NCBI RefSeq assembly: GCF_949769195.1
Contig: NZ_OX458333.1
Span: forward strand, 3,291,001-3,355,000
Reading direction: 5' to 3'
From: Methylocaldum szegediense
Lineage (GTDB): Bacteria; Pseudomonadota; Gammaproteobacteria; Methylococcales; Methylococcaceae
Length of the DNA: 64,000 nt
Of the stretch, positions 1-12,343 are shown one piece after another; the first letter of the stretch is position 1; each line of letters starts with the position of its first letter. The notes below the pieces were generated by a model, which saw only the letters and a program-made list of their open reading frames with translations, did not search any database and was not told the DNA's origin. The translations under genes were made by a program, and so were the position numbers.

Positions 1-669
1 GGAAATCGTGTGCGTCATGATCTCTGGATGAGCGCGGCGAAAGCGGTTCGTCGACACACGGACGAGAACGCTTTGTTCGTGTCTTGGTGGGATAACGCTC
101 AGCGAATCCACTTTTTGACCGGCCGCGACGTTTGGGCGATGCAGCCCGTAGCGGATGCGTTCTCCGAACCGCGTGCAAGGGATTTTTGGGGCGAAATTGC
201 CGGCGGCTTTGCGGAAGACGAGCAGCCGCTGCGTCAGCTAGCGCGCTGGCTGACCATGGATGCCGATCAGGCGCTTGCCGAACTTTCGGAACGTTTGCCG
301 AAAGATAGGCCGGTTTTCTGGGTCGTTTGTTTGGACGATCTGGCTAGACTTTCGGAGGTCGAGTCCCTGAGCGGTGTCACTCTTCCTTTCGAGGCACGAT
401 TCTTTCCGGCCGAATCGAATATCCACGCACAGATTGCGGCGGTAAAACGTTGGGCAGGGGAAAAGGGGAGCGGCAATTATCTGATTCATCCGCTTCCGGG
501 CGGCGGTATTCGTGCTTGGCGCATCACCGCGGAAGAAGGCGAAAAAACGCTTTTGGCTCGACTGTTACCTTTCGTCGGTTCCATAGGCCACACCCCTCCT
601 CAATTGCAACTGGTCTACCAGTCGGAGCAGGGCGCTTATCTCAGTATCTTCAAGTGGGTTACACAGTAA
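1..669 (+). CDS. C-terminal part of a HaoB-like protein (5' end outside window)
   Basis: The frame is open from base 1, so the true start lies before the window; about 220 residues are visible. The sequence is soluble-looking, with an aromatic stretch SWWDNAQRIHFLTG near its start and no transmembrane segment or lipobox. The best match I can suggest from memory is HaoB, the protein of unknown function encoded next to hydroxylamine oxidoreductase (haoA) in ammonia oxidisers and methanotrophs. Its position upstream of cytochrome c maturation genes would suit that, because HaoA is a multihaem cytochrome. This is an inference from family memory. The alternative is a conserved hypothetical periplasmic domain. 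The gene directly upstream of the window (haoA or not) would decide it. Confidence 0.45.
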   Translation, partial: GNRVRHDLWMSAAKAVRRHTDENALFVSWWDNAQRIHFLTGRDVWAMQPVADAFSEPRARDFWGEIAGGFAEDEQPLRQLARWLTMDADQALAELSERLPKDRPVFWVVCLDDLARLSEVESLSGVTLPFEARFFPAESNIHAQIAAVKRWAGEKGSGNYLIHPLPGGGIRAWRITAEEGEKTLLARLLPFVGSIGHTPPQLQLVYQSEQGAYLSIFKWVTQ

Positions 670-866
670 CTGAATAGACGATTGCCTTGCGGTAGACTGT
701 TGTGTTCCATAGGGCACACCCGGTTTGGCAGTCACCCTAAAAGAGAGAGTCGCGATTGAGAGTCTGTGTCGGCAGGGCGTTGACCCTGGGTCTGTCGAAT
801 GGCGTGTCATGAGCCGAGTCGAAGGGCTTTTAGCGCACTTCCAATGTTCTGCGATAATTAGCGGCA

Positions 867-1193
867 ATGTTATGGCCGAGTTGGAAAGGGATGGTCGACA
901 AACGCAAATATTTGCGTACCGCGATCAACGCGAGCGTGTCGATAATGCACGATTCTCTCGGTACAATCGAACTGACTACAGCTGACATCTCGGACGGCGG
1001 GTTGTTTGTTCATACGGATGGCTGCCCTCAATTTGCTGTCGGAGATGAAGTGAAAGTCCAAGTTTGTGAGATCGCGGACGCACCCGTTCTTCGTGCAGTT
1101 GTGGTCAGGCTGACGACCGAGGGTGCAGGGCTGCGCTTTCTGGATGATGACGAAACCAGCGCCGTCCAAGTCGTGTCTCACGCTGCTCGGTAA
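867..1193 (+). CDS. PilZ-domain protein
   Basis: Short protein of about 108 residues that is almost entirely a PilZ domain. The c-di-GMP-binding signatures are both visible: the arginine motif RKYLR near the N-terminus and DISDGG (D/NxSxxG) about 25 residues later. It probably binds c-di-GMP as a stand-alone adaptor, with the partner unknown. The start is uncertain. ATG 867 gives the longest frame; ATG 891 gives MVDKRKYLR, the usual beginning for such proteins, but has a purine-rich stretch abutting it rather than well-spaced. It lies between the HaoB-like gene and ccmA with about 70 bases on the 3' side, so it need not be part of the ccm operon. Confidence 0.8.
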   Translation: MLWPSWKGMVDKRKYLRTAINASVSIMHDSLGTIELTTADISDGGLFVHTDGCPQFAVGDEVKVQVCEIADAPVLRAVVVRLTTEGAGLRFLDDDETSAVQVVSHAAR

Positions 1194-1262
1194 TGGCCGT
1201 ATCGGTTTTAATGCCGCTTGGTAACGTAATAGAGCATTCAAGACAGCTTTCCCGACTAATTG

Positions 1263-1892
1263 ATGAATCATCCAGAGCCCACGCTTCAAGCGCGGAGATT
1301 GGAGTGCGTGCGCTCCGATAGCCTTTTGTTCACTGACCTCAACTTTTGCGTCAGAGCCGGGCAGGTTCTTCAAATTGAGGGGCCCAACGGCAGCGGTAAG
1401 ACTAGTTTGCTGCGGATACTCGCCGGCCTCACTCCACCCAACGAAGGAGAAGTGTTGTGGCGTGGCGAGAACATAGCCCGGCGGCGCTCTACCTATTTTT
1501 CCGAAACCGCTTATTTGGGACACCAGTTGGGGTTAAAAGCGGATCTTTCCGTCGAGGAAAATCTACGTCTCTCGCTTGCCCTCAATGGTTTGTCTTTTTC
1601 GCGTGCAAGCTTGGAGGAAGCCCTTCAGACTGTAGGTCTCGAGGGGCGAGAAACGACGCCCGCCCGGGCGCTTTCGGCAGGACAGCGGCAGCGTATTACT
1701 TTAGCACGACTGATTTTGTCGTCCGCCGTTCTTTGGATTCTCGACGAACCTTTTACGGCACTAGATTCAAGCGGCGTTACCTTGGTAGAGGCGATGCTGA
1801 GATCACATTTGAACCGTGGCGGCTTGGCGATTCTCACATCTCACCAAACCGTACGCCTGGATGGTGGACTTATCAAGCTGGCATTGACGTGA
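1263..1892 (+). CDS. ccmA: Haem exporter ATP-binding protein CcmA
   Basis: ATPase subunit of the CcmABCD complex, which releases holo-CcmE for c-type cytochrome maturation (system I) at the cytoplasmic face of the inner membrane. The 209-residue product has Walker A GPNGSGKTSLL near residue 40, the ABC signature LSAGQRQRITLARL and Walker B LWILDEPFTALD, at the short length typical of CcmA. The longest frame starts at TTG 1260, but the adjacent ATG 1263 is the more natural start. The stop is four bases before the ccmB ATG, so the genes are surely co-transcribed. Confidence 0.93.
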   Translation: MNHPEPTLQARRLECVRSDSLLFTDLNFCVRAGQVLQIEGPNGSGKTSLLRILAGLTPPNEGEVLWRGENIARRRSTYFSETAYLGHQLGLKADLSVEENLRLSLALNGLSFSRASLEEALQTVGLEGRETTPARALSAGQRQRITLARLILSSAVLWILDEPFTALDSSGVTLVEAMLRSHLNRGGLAILTSHQTVRLDGGLIKLALT

Positions 1893-1896
1893 TCAA

Positions 1897-2565
1897 ATGA
1901 TCGGGCCTTTTTTTGCGCTGTTTAAGCGAGATCTGTTGCTAGCCTTCCGTCACCGCGGCGAGCTTGTCAATCCCCTGCTATTTTTCCTAATTGTTGTGAC
2001 GCTGTTTCCGCTCGGCGTCAGTCCGGACAAAGTGCTGCTTCGCCAGATCGCTCCGGGAGTGATATGGATCGCGGCACTGCTGGCTGCACTGTATTCCCTG
2101 GAAAACATGTTCCGCTCCGATTTCGACGATGGTTCGCTGGAACAGTTGGCTTTGAGTCCGTACCCTCTTTCGCTCTTGGTCCTCGCGAAAGTTCTGGCGC
2201 ATTGGCTGGTGAGCGGACTGCCGATGTTGCTGTTGGCCCCGCTGTTGGCCATGTTCCTTTCCATGCCTTCAGCCTCCGTGACCGTACTCGAATTGACGCT
2301 TCTGATCGGAACGCCCCTCTTGAGCCTGATCGGCTCCATCGGTGTGGCGTTAACCGTAGGTCTTAGGCGTGGAGGTATACTGCTGACCTTGCTTGTTTTG
2401 CCCTTGTACATTCCCGTTCTCATTTTTGCGACCAACGCGGTTTCGGCCGCGGCGGCGGGATTATCAGTCACTGGTCAATTATATTTTCTGGCCGCCATGC
2501 TGGTGCTGGCGCTTACCTTGGTTCCTTTAGCGACAGCTGCCGCGTTGCGAATTAGCTTGAGTTGA
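1897..2565 (+). CDS. ccmB: Haem exporter permease CcmB
   Basis: Inner-membrane permease subunit of the CcmABC complex. At 222 residues it matches the family length, and the hydrophobicity pattern shows about six transmembrane segments, beginning with PLLFFLIVVTLFPLGV near residue 27. It follows ccmA by four bases, and its stop overlaps the TTG from which the ccmC frame can be read, so translation is tightly linked. Works with CcmA and CcmC in loading haem onto CcmE. Confidence 0.93.
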   Translation: MIGPFFALFKRDLLLAFRHRGELVNPLLFFLIVVTLFPLGVSPDKVLLRQIAPGVIWIAALLAALYSLENMFRSDFDDGSLEQLALSPYPLSLLVLAKVLAHWLVSGLPMLLLAPLLAMFLSMPSASVTVLELTLLIGTPLLSLIGSIGVALTVGLRRGGILLTLLVLPLYIPVLIFATNAVSAAAAGLSVTGQLYFLAAMLVLALTLVPLATAAALRISLS

Positions 2566-2570
2566 TACTT

Positions 2571-3317
2571 ATGTGGACGTTTTTCCATAAACTTGCGTCG
2601 CCGAAACATTTTTATCTTATTGCCGGCCATTTGATCGCCTGGTTAGGCGTGATTACGGGTTTATTGTTCTTAGTCGGCCTATATCTCGGCTTATTCGTCG
2701 CTCCGCCGGATTACCAACAAGGAGAAAGCTATCGAATCATGTTCGTGCACGTGCCGAGTGCATGGATGTCACTTTTTGTTTATGTGTTTATGGCCGTTCT
2801 GAGTGCTATTTACTTGATTTGGAACATCAAGTTGGCCGACGTGATGGCGACCAGTTCCGCTGCTCTAGGCGCATCCTTTACATTTCTCGCATTGGCGACG
2901 GGCTCGCTTTGGGGCAAGCCCATGTGGGGGGCGTGGTGGGTATGGGACGCGCGGTTGACGTCGGAACTCATTTTACTTTTTCTTTACCTGGGCTACATTG
3001 CCTTGGTCTCCGCCATCGAGGATAAGCGCGTGGCTGCCCGGGCCGGAAGCGTCTTGATCTTGGTCGGTGTTGTAAACGTCCCGATCATCCATTACTCGGT
3101 GGAGTGGTGGAGTACCCTTCATCAGGGGCCTACCGTGACGAAATTCGACAAGCCCTCCATCCATTTGAGCATGCTACTGCCGCTGCTGCTTATGGCTGCA
3201 GCTTTTCAGCTCTATTACTTCACGGTTCTTTTGATTCGTGCCCGAGCCGAAGTGCTTGATCGTGAGAGGCGCAGCGCTTGGGTACAGGAGGCGTTCTCGG
3301 AGTCCGCAGCCGATTAG
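2571..3317 (+). CDS. ccmC: Haem exporter protein CcmC
   Basis: Inner-membrane haem-handling protein that transfers haem to CcmE. The product of about 248 residues has six predicted membrane segments and the tryptophan-rich periplasmic haem motif WGAWWVWDARLTSELI around residues 125-140, the family hallmark. A TTG at 2562 overlaps the ccmB stop; ATG 2571 (MWTFFHK) is preferred. ccmD would normally follow, but the next 190 bases hold no short hydrophobic frame and end in a terminator belonging to the opposite strand. The rest of the ccm set (D-I) must therefore lie elsewhere. Confidence 0.94.
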   Translation: MWTFFHKLASPKHFYLIAGHLIAWLGVITGLLFLVGLYLGLFVAPPDYQQGESYRIMFVHVPSAWMSLFVYVFMAVLSAIYLIWNIKLADVMATSSAALGASFTFLALATGSLWGKPMWGAWWVWDARLTSELILLFLYLGYIALVSAIEDKRVAARAGSVLILVGVVNVPIIHYSVEWWSTLHQGPTVTKFDKPSIHLSMLLPLLLMAAAFQLYYFTVLLIRARAEVLDRERRSAWVQEAFSESAAD

Positions 3318-3443
3318 AGCGTTTTCAATACGAAAAGCGGACCGGGTCGGCCTGAACGGCCCCAACCAAATCCGTGCACGCGTTCTAACGGAACGCAGTT
3401 AGCCTAAGCTGGAACTACTCTAGGGACAGGGTCCTAGACGTAT

Positions 3444-3478
3444 AAAAAACCCCGGCCGATTCACATCGACCAGGGTTT
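3444..3478 (-). terminator. Rho-independent terminator of the Lpp-like gene
   Basis: On the minus strand a 14-bp stem (two G-U pairs) with a 4-base loop, closed by AAACCC and GGGTTT, is followed by a run of T. It sits about 35 bases downstream of the lipoprotein stop. It could also limit read-through from ccmC. Confidence 0.88.
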
Positions 3479-3511
3479 CGAAAACTGTTCGCGACCTTGA
3501 GAGGCGCGAAA

Positions 3512-3790
3512 TTACTTCATCATCGACTTTCTGAACATGCGATCCAATTTGCTGTTCACTTCCTCGGCAGAAGCAGCGGCTCGGCGAGCGGCGGATTCTG
3601 CGCTGGCAGCTTTCGATTCAGCGGCCTGAGCAGCAGACAGCGCTTCATCGGCGGTGCTCTTCACCGAAGCAACTTCCGCTTTCAAGCCGTCGACCTGAGT
3701 CTGAAGGTTGTTGAGATCGGATTTGCTGGCACAGCCTACGGTCAAGCCAGCCGACAACAGTAGTACGCCCAATTTGGTTGCTTTCATCAT
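3512..3790 (-). CDS. Lpp/OprI-like alanine-zipper murein lipoprotein
   Basis: Small (92 aa) outer-membrane lipoprotein of the Lpp/OprI type. The signal peptide KATKLGVLLLSAGLTVGC ends in a lipobox with the lipidated cysteine near residue 20. The mature part is one long heptad-rich coiled coil dense in Ala (AAQAAESKAASAES), as in Pseudomonas OprI. It ends in Lys (RKSMMK); in E. coli Lpp the C-terminal lysine is the attachment point to peptidoglycan, so a bound form is possible. A good ribosome site (GGAAAG) precedes the tandem ATGATG. Monocistronic, with its own strong terminator. Confidence 0.85.
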   Translation of the reverse strand: MMKATKLGVLLLSAGLTVGCASKSDLNNLQTQVDGLKAEVASVKSTADEALSAAQAAESKAASAESAARRAAASAEEVNSKLDRMFRKSMMK

Positions 3791-6226
<2,436 letters not shown>

Positions 6227-6428
6227 AAACCGATATCAGTGTGCCTTTTACCCCGAGGCTGTCGAAGCGATCCGTAGCCACCAGGGATCGTCCTAAGGTG
6301 TTGCTGGCTCTCAGATCGCCGAGCTGCTGACTGTGGCGTCGGTTTACGCGGTTGGTAAATACCTTCGCGGTAACGTGAGTCGCCGCTATCCTCGGCCTTT
6401 GGCTCAGGATGCTTGTCGCTGCGCCAGG

Positions 6429-7226
6429 TCAATTATCGGACGGGTTGTCCTGCTTTTCCCGAAGTGCACGAGCCAGGCGGGCATACGCTTCCAGTCCCAA
6501 CGTTTCCGCTCGAGCCTGAGGGTCTATCCCGAGATCTCGCATTTCTCCTTCGCTAAACAACTGCTTGAGCGCATTGCGGAGTGTCTTCCGACGTTGCGAG
6601 AAAGCGGCGGCGACCACTTGCCCTAAGGTTTTCGGATCGACATCAACAGGTTTAACGTCGTGCGGCACCAGGCGGACGACGGCCGATGTGACCTGCGGCC
6701 TGGGATAGAAAGCCTCAGGCGGCACTTCAAAAAGGCTGTCGGCTCGGCAGTAATATCGAGCCATGATACCGAGCCGCCCATAGCTCTCGTCACCGGGCTC
6801 GGCGCACAGCCTGTCGACCACCTCCTTCTGCAGCATGAAATGCATGTCCGCGATACATTCGGTCTGCGTGAAAAGATGAAAAAGCAAAGGGGTCGAGATG
6901 TTGTACGGCAGATTGCCCACAATGCGAAGTTTTTCTCCCATACTCAATTCGCAGAAACGGAACTTGAGGGCATCTCTGCAATGCAGACGGAATTTCGGAC
7001 TGTTGGAGAATTTGCTTTCCAGCGAAGCGGCTAAGTCGCGGTCGATTTCGACGGCATCCAGCTTTCCGCAAAGCGGTAACAGGGCTTCCGTCAGAACGCC
7101 TTGCCCGGGACCGATCTCCACGAGATGATCTTCGGACTTGGGCGCTATCCCGAGCACGATCCGCCGCACGACACTACTGTCGCGCAAGAAATTCTGGCCG
7201 AAACGCTTGCGCGGGTGGTGGTTCAT
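6429..7226 (-). CDS. rsmA: 16S rRNA dimethyladenosine transferase RsmA (KsgA)
   Basis: Dimethylates two adjacent adenosines in the helix 45 loop of 16S rRNA, a late checkpoint in 30S assembly. The 265-residue product shows the family start [11 protein letters not shown], the SAM-binding motif [14 protein letters not shown] and the catalytic motif NLPYNIS. The start codon overlaps the pdxA stop (ATGA), placing it last in lptD-surA-pdxA-rsmA. The apaG gene that often follows is absent; about 200 non-coding bases separate it from the convergent pgm. Confidence 0.95.
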   Translation of the reverse strand: MNHHPRKRFGQNFLRDSSVVRRIVLGIAPKSEDHLVEIGPGQGVLTEALLPLCGKLDAVEIDRDLAASLESKFSNSPKFRLHCRDALKFRFCELSMGEKLRIVGNLPYNISTPLLFHLFTQTECIADMHFMLQKEVVDRLCAEPGDESYGRLGIMARYYCRADSLFEVPPEAFYPRPQVTSAVVRLVPHDVKPVDVDPKTLGQVVAAAFSQRRKTLRNALKQLFSEGEMRDLGIDPQARAETLGLEAYARLARALREKQDNPSDN

Positions 7227-8221
7227 GAGCCTTCGCGGCGTGCGCGACGCATTCTGTCCGCCATGCCAATAGCTTCATCGATAGCCGCCTCCAAGCTTCC
7301 GGAATCGGCTTTTCCGCTTCCGGCCAGATCCAAGGCTGTGCCATGATCTACCGATGTGCGAATGATGGGCAGCCCTAAAGTGATGTTCACCGCCCGACCG
7401 AAGCCTAGGTGTTTCAGCACCGGCAAACCCTGGTCGTGATACATGGCGAGCACGGCGTCAGCATGATCGAGATATTTCGGAAGAAAAAGCGTATCCGCCG
7501 GCAGCGGACCGATTAAGTTCATGCCCTTTTGCCTGAGATCTTCGAGCACAGGCTCGATAATCTCGATTTCCTCACGTCCTAAGTGACCACCCTCGCCGGC
7601 ATGGGGATTGAGCCCGCACACGAGAACGCGCGGTGTGGCGATGCCGAAACGGGCGACCAAGTCTTGCTTCAATGTCGTGAGGACCTTCGACAACCGTTCG
7701 CGTGTGATGTTGCGGCTGACCTCCGCCAGAGGTAGGTGAGTCGTCGCCAGTGCCACGCGAAGGCCAGGCGCGGTGAGCATCATGACTGGATAGCCGCCAC
7801 TGATGGCTGCAATGTATTCGGTATGGCCGGTAAAGGCGACGCCAGCCTCGTTGATGATGCCCTTATGCACGGGCGCGGTCACCAAGGCGTCGAAGCGCCC
7901 TTCGAGGCATGCGGTTACACCGTTGGCTATGGTTTCGAGAACATAGGGCACATTGGCAACGCTCAGACGCCCGCAGGTCGGGTCAGCGGCGTTGTCCGTA
8001 GGCCATACCTTGAGACACCCTGGTCGATGCAGTTGGATGTCTTCGGCTTTCGATATTCGAATCTCGATATCAAGGCCTAATCGCTTCGCTCTGTCCGCGA
8101 GCAACAAGGGATCACCGATCACGCTGAGATCGCAGGCCAGTTCCCGTTGGGCGAGTTTTACGCAGAGATCCGGGCCGATGCCGGCAGGCTCTCCGGTCGT
8201 CAACAGGATCCGGGCGATCAT
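7223..8221 (-). CDS. pdxA: 4-hydroxythreonine-4-phosphate dehydrogenase PdxA
   Basis: NAD-dependent dehydrogenase of the DXP-dependent pyridoxal phosphate pathway. The 332-residue product begins [15 protein letters not shown] and carries the metal-binding histidine regions [19 protein letters not shown] and [10 protein letters not shown]. It overlaps surA by four bases upstream and rsmA by four bases downstream, so the three are translationally coupled as in other Gammaproteobacteria. Confidence 0.95.
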   Translation of the reverse strand: MIARILLTTGEPAGIGPDLCVKLAQRELACDLSVIGDPLLLADRAKRLGLDIEIRISKAEDIQLHRPGCLKVWPTDNAADPTCGRLSVANVPYVLETIANGVTACLEGRFDALVTAPVHKGIINEAGVAFTGHTEYIAAISGGYPVMMLTAPGLRVALATTHLPLAEVSRNITRERLSKVLTTLKQDLVARFGIATPRVLVCGLNPHAGEGGHLGREEIEIIEPVLEDLRQKGMNLIGPLPADTLFLPKYLDHADAVLAMYHDQGLPVLKHLGFGRAVNITLGLPIIRTSVDHGTALDLAGSGKADSGSLEAAIDEAIGMADRMRRARREGS

Positions 8222-9597
8222 TGGAAAGACGGCATAAAAGAGGTGGTTTCGGGTTCGTTCAAACGAATTTCGACATAAGCTTCGTCACGAATCCGGCGCA
8301 GCCAAAGCTCGGTTTCCTCTTCCACTTTACGTTTGAAGATTTCCTCGCGGGCTTTGTTTTTCAATAATTCGTCCGTGTCGCTAGACTCTTGCCGTTCCAG
8401 AACTTGGATCAGATGCCAGCCGAATTGGGTTTGTACCGGCTCGCTAAGCTCGTTGATCTCCAGCCGGTTCATAGCTTCCTCGAAAGGCGGCACCAAGGCG
8501 CCCGGCTGTACGAATCCGAGATCGCCGCCCTTGATTGCCGAGCCTTTGTCGTCGGAATGGCCGCGTGCCAGCGTGGCGAAGTCTTCGCCGGCCTCGATGC
8601 GTTGTTTCAGGTTCAACAGCTTTTGTTTGGCGTCTTCATCTGACAAAACTTCATTGGGCTTGATCAGAATATGCCGCACATGCGTCTTGGTCATGCTCTC
8701 GTCCGCACCGCCTTTGATTCCAAGCAGCTTGATGATGTGAAATCCGCTTGGGCTTCGAATCGGTCCTTCGATGCTGCCTTCCTTCATCGTCGGCACCAGA
8801 TCAACAAACAAGGAAGGGATTTGACTCAATTTGCGCCAGCCGAGATCGCCACCGTTCAGCGCCTGGGCCGCATCGGAGGACGACAAGGCCGCTTGTTTGA
8901 AATCCAAACCCTGCCTGAGTTCTTCGACCAATCGCTCAGCCTTTTCTTTGGCCTTTTGTACCTCGGATGGCGATGCGGCCTGGGGGGTCGCGATCAGAAT
9001 ATGACCCAGCAGGTATTCGCTGTCGCGATTGATATCCAACTTCCCTTGGGTTTCCAGATAATGTTGCACTTCGTGATCACTGACCTTGATCTGGTTATTG
9101 ATCTGGCTGCTTCTCAGACGCCCAACGGTGATTTCATTACGGATCTGTTCAATGAATGCGGCGTAATCGATGCCTTCTTGTCGTAACGACCGGCGAAACT
9201 CGTCCAAACTCATGTTGTTACGCTGGGCGATTTGTTGCACCGCCTGCCTCAGAGTTTCGTCGTCGACCCGGATTCCGGCTTTTTCCGCCATATGCACTTG
9301 AATCTTGTCAACGATCATGCGTTCTAGGACTTGCCGGGCCAGAATGTCGTCCGGAGGCAGGGGCGTGTCGCTCTGGAGTAGGCTGGCTTTGATGGATTCG
9401 AGTTTTTGCCGTAGTTCGCTTTCCAGGATCACGCCGTCCTCGACAACCGCCATAATGCGGTCGATCGGTTCTCCGGCGATCACCGTCCATGGCAGTAGTA
9501 AAAGCAACAGGAAGATAGATCTTCCGGATTGGAATCCAGAGCATCTGCCGCGACAAGACGTTACGTCGCCCATGGTCTGTCGTATTCGATCATTCAT
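8218..9597 (-). CDS. surA: Periplasmic chaperone / prolyl isomerase SurA
   Basis: Periplasmic chaperone that escorts unfolded barrel proteins to the BAM complex. The 459-residue product has an N-terminal signal ([16 protein letters not shown]), an N-domain starting [19 protein letters not shown], and two parvulin domains beginning near residues 192 (YLLGHILIA) and 302 ([12 protein letters not shown]). The first ATG overlaps the lptD stop by eight bases; a second ATG eight codons in would give a shorter signal peptide. Being next to its own major client gene lptD is the classic order. Confidence 0.95.
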   Translation of the reverse strand: MNDRIRQTMGDVTSCRGRCSGFQSGRSIFLLLLLLPWTVIAGEPIDRIMAVVEDGVILESELRQKLESIKASLLQSDTPLPPDDILARQVLERMIVDKIQVHMAEKAGIRVDDETLRQAVQQIAQRNNMSLDEFRRSLRQEGIDYAAFIEQIRNEITVGRLRSSQINNQIKVSDHEVQHYLETQGKLDINRDSEYLLGHILIATPQAASPSEVQKAKEKAERLVEELRQGLDFKQAALSSSDAAQALNGGDLGWRKLSQIPSLFVDLVPTMKEGSIEGPIRSPSGFHIIKLLGIKGGADESMTKTHVRHILIKPNEVLSDEDAKQKLLNLKQRIEAGEDFATLARGHSDDKGSAIKGGDLGFVQPGALVPPFEEAMNRLEINELSEPVQTQFGWHLIQVLERQESSDTDELLKNKAREEIFKRKVEEETELWLRRIRDEAYVEIRLNEPETTSFMPSFQ

Positions 9598-12343
9598 CGC
9601 CTTCTAGCCGGTAGCCACTGATACTGCGCTCCAAGAACCGGTCTATCTGTCGACCGAAGCGGGTCAGTCCTTTCAGTTCAAGCTGAACGAATATTTCGTT
9701 GTTGGCGACATTGCCGCCGTCCTCACTGGTCCGTATATCATTGATGTAATGACGCCCTATGATGCTGAGACGCCAGCAACAGGTTTCCCTCTCGATTCCA
9801 AGGAAGCTTTCGAGTGTCACCTGGTCTAACAAAGAATATTGCCAGCGGCCAATGGCGTTCCATCCTTCTGCAAACGGTAAGCGGAACGACACGTCGGTTA
9901 GATCCAGACGGACTAAGTCGAGGTTCTGGTCGCGGCGAAAGCGATAAGCGACGTTGAACAGATGGTTGTCGCGGTCGTCGTACTGCAGGGCGATCTGACC
10001 GCGATCGATCGTGCCATCCTCCGGATTCCACTGTCCGCCGGTGCGAATAGACCAGGTATTGGTCAACCGAGAATAGACTTCACCGACGAGGTTGGATTTG
10101 TTCCCAGGTCTTTGAGGGAGATTGGGCAAGCTCACATCGCGATCGTCGAAGTAGAAAATTTCTCCGACACTTGCCCGGAGTCGCTCCATTCCCGAGGACT
10201 GATCTATCATTCGAGACGTGAGCGCCAGTGTGATCTGATTGGCATCGCCTAGGCGGTCGTGCCCGGTAAACCGGTTCTCTCGAAATAGCTGGTAAAAGCT
10301 GAAGTCGTATTCCCCGGTGTCGAATACGGGAAGGTCGTCCTGCTTCCTGTCGGGAATGTACAGATAAAAGAGGCGCGGTTCCAGGGTTTGAAGCAGCGGC
10401 GTATCGCCCATTTGAAATTCGCGCTCGAAAAACAGGCCGCTGTCCAGAGAGAAGATCGGCGCGGTCCGACTCGGGCTATCGCTGAGGCCGGGGGGTTGAT
10501 CCTGCAGCCAGTATTGTGTGTACTGCAGACTCAGGCTGGGAATGATGAAACCGCCGGCTTTTTGATAGGGATAGGAAATCCTGGGCATGACGTTCAGACG
10601 TTGACCGGTGACGCGGCCGCCCGTATGGCTGAAGTTCGCGAGCTCGCTGGAACCACTGAAGACAAAGCCGGTATTGCCGATGCCACGCGCGTAATTGAAA
10701 GTTACCCGTGGTAGGCGGTAATAGGGCCGTGCCGCTGGCGGTATCGTCGGGTCGATGGTCTGGTAGTAATCCGCCAGGGTTGTAACGTTGAAGTTCGTGC
10801 CGACATAAGTCAACTGACCCCAACTGCGGATATGCCGCCGGTCGACGATATTCAGCTGATTGCCTAGCTCGTTCAGATAACGGTCGTCAGACACGTAATT
10901 GGCGTCCACATGGGCAAACAGATTGTCTGTGAACCGCGTATCGTTCAGTATACCGAACTGGCCTCGGGAATCGCCGCGCACCTCATCGTGGGGCATATAC
11001 TCAGCGAATAGGCGGCCTCGGGTCATTTCGGTCAGATACCGGAACTCACCACGTAACAGATAACCTCGCTTGGTGAGGATTCGCGGTGTGAACGTGGCGT
11101 CAAAATTGGGCGCCAGGTTGAAGTAATACGGTATCGTCAAATCGAAGCCTCTGACCCTGGTGCTGCTGAACGAAGGCGTGAGGAAACCGCTCTGCCTACG
11201 ATCGTCCACCGGAAAGGTCATGTAAGGGGTGTAAAGTAATGGTACGCCTTTGAATTCCAGCCAGGCATGTTTTGCTGAACCGCGTCCGGTTTCTTTGTTG
11301 ATTTTGACGTTACGGGCGTGGAGCATCCAGTCCGTGTCTCCGGGCGGACAAGTGGTGTAAGTGAATTTCTCGTAGCGAGACAAGGTGTTACTGTCGAAAT
11401 GCGTCAAGCGCGAGGTACCCCGCGCCGGAATTGTTCCTAGAATAAACTGCGCGTTACGCAGGACACCGCGATTCGTATCGAGCTCCAGAAAACCGGTATC
11501 GCTGGAGAAGGTGAGTCCTTTCTCCTGATAAATCACGTTGCCTCGGGCGTTCAGGGTGTCTGAGACCGTGTTGTGGGTGACGAAATCCCCCCATAGTTTT
11601 TGATCTGCCCGTGTCAGTTCGGCTGATCCGATAAAGGTCGCGATTTCATCGTCCACCATTTCGGCATAATCGGATCGAATTTCCAAAGGCTGCTGCTGGC
11701 GCGCGAGCCTGTCTTGCGGAGTCATCAGAAATTCGGTCATCGGCGCTGACTCCGATTTGCCTGCGCAGGCTCTTGCCCAAGGATCGGCCGGAAGCAGCGC
11801 CATCAATTTACGGAAGCGTTGTTCGTCTTCCTGGGTAATCGTCGTCGTTTCCGCCCAGTTTTCGGTCGTTTCGCCTTCTTCCGGCACTACGCGCGCAAGA
11901 CCTTGGGGGTCTGGTCCGACCAAAGAGCAATCCCACTCTTTTCCGGTTTCGCCGGGGCGGCAGGTCCAACCAGATGGTTTGGCTGCGGCGACTGACTTAG
12001 GCGGTGCCGGTCTGATTGGACGGTCCCCCTGTTTCAACTCGGACTTGGCCGTCGGCGCGGGTTCTCGGGTTCTTGGCGGACGAGATACCTCTGGCCTCGC
12101 GACGGCGGAGTCGGTCGCCGGCTCGAACTCTTTCGCGGGTTCCGCCGCTTTGCTCTCCGGCTGGTCCGATGGTGTAACGGCGGTCTCGGATTTGGATTTC
12201 CGGGTCACGCAGACCCATTCGCTGTCATCCTTGCTACGCTGGCAATCCCAGTCGGACGCGGCCGCCAGCAGGCAAGAGGGCCCCAGTCCTAGGCATAACA
12301 TCAACGCCGATCGGCCACGGTTGAAATGAAGCAGGGACACCAT
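9590..12343 (-). CDS. lptD: LPS-assembly protein LptD
   Basis: Outer-membrane barrel that, with LptE, inserts LPS into the outer leaflet. The 917-residue product has a signal peptide ending around LLAAAS, an OstA-type jellyroll domain (from about residue 215, DYAEMVDDEIATF) and a long C-terminal barrel. The leader between signal and jellyroll is unusually long (about 180 residues), rich in Pro/Lys/Glu, and holds two copies of a W-x-C-x(8)-W-x-C motif (W32-C45 and W126-C139). LptD depends on disulfides, so these extra cysteine pairs may matter. First gene of the lptD-surA-pdxA-rsmA operon and divergent from amgK. Confidence 0.95.
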   Translation of the reverse strand: MVSLLHFNRGRSALMLCLGLGPSCLLAAASDWDCQRSKDDSEWVCVTRKSKSETAVTPSDQPESKAAEPAKEFEPATDSAVARPEVSRPPRTREPAPTAKSELKQGDRPIRPAPPKSVAAAKPSGWTCRPGETGKEWDCSLVGPDPQGLARVVPEEGETTENWAETTTITQEDEQRFRKLMALLPADPWARACAGKSESAPMTEFLMTPQDRLARQQQPLEIRSDYAEMVDDEIATFIGSAELTRADQKLWGDFVTHNTVSDTLNARGNVIYQEKGLTFSSDTGFLELDTNRGVLRNAQFILGTIPARGTSRLTHFDSNTLSRYEKFTYTTCPPGDTDWMLHARNVKINKETGRGSAKHAWLEFKGVPLLYTPYMTFPVDDRRQSGFLTPSFSSTRVRGFDLTIPYYFNLAPNFDATFTPRILTKRGYLLRGEFRYLTEMTRGRLFAEYMPHDEVRGDSRGQFGILNDTRFTDNLFAHVDANYVSDDRYLNELGNQLNIVDRRHIRSWGQLTYVGTNFNVTTLADYYQTIDPTIPPAARPYYRLPRVTFNYARGIGNTGFVFSGSSELANFSHTGGRVTGQRLNVMPRISYPYQKAGGFIIPSLSLQYTQYWLQDQPPGLSDSPSRTAPIFSLDSGLFFEREFQMGDTPLLQTLEPRLFYLYIPDRKQDDLPVFDTGEYDFSFYQLFRENRFTGHDRLGDANQITLALTSRMIDQSSGMERLRASVGEIFYFDDRDVSLPNLPQRPGNKSNLVGEVYSRLTNTWSIRTGGQWNPEDGTIDRGQIALQYDDRDNHLFNVAYRFRRDQNLDLVRLDLTDVSFRLPFAEGWNAIGRWQYSLLDQVTLESFLGIERETCCWRLSIIGRHYINDIRTSEDGGNVANNEIFVQLELKGLTRFGRQIDRFLERSISGYRLEGDE

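Noticed and set aside
576-730. Near-repeat CCATAGGCCACACCC / CCATAGGGCACACCC
   Set aside because: Fifteen bases with one mismatch, one copy inside the coding end of the first gene; no further copies or structure seen.
725-985. 86-codon plus-strand frame upstream of and overlapping the PilZ gene
   Set aside because: TTG start, no ribosome site, no recognisable motif, and it overlaps a well-supported PilZ domain in another frame.
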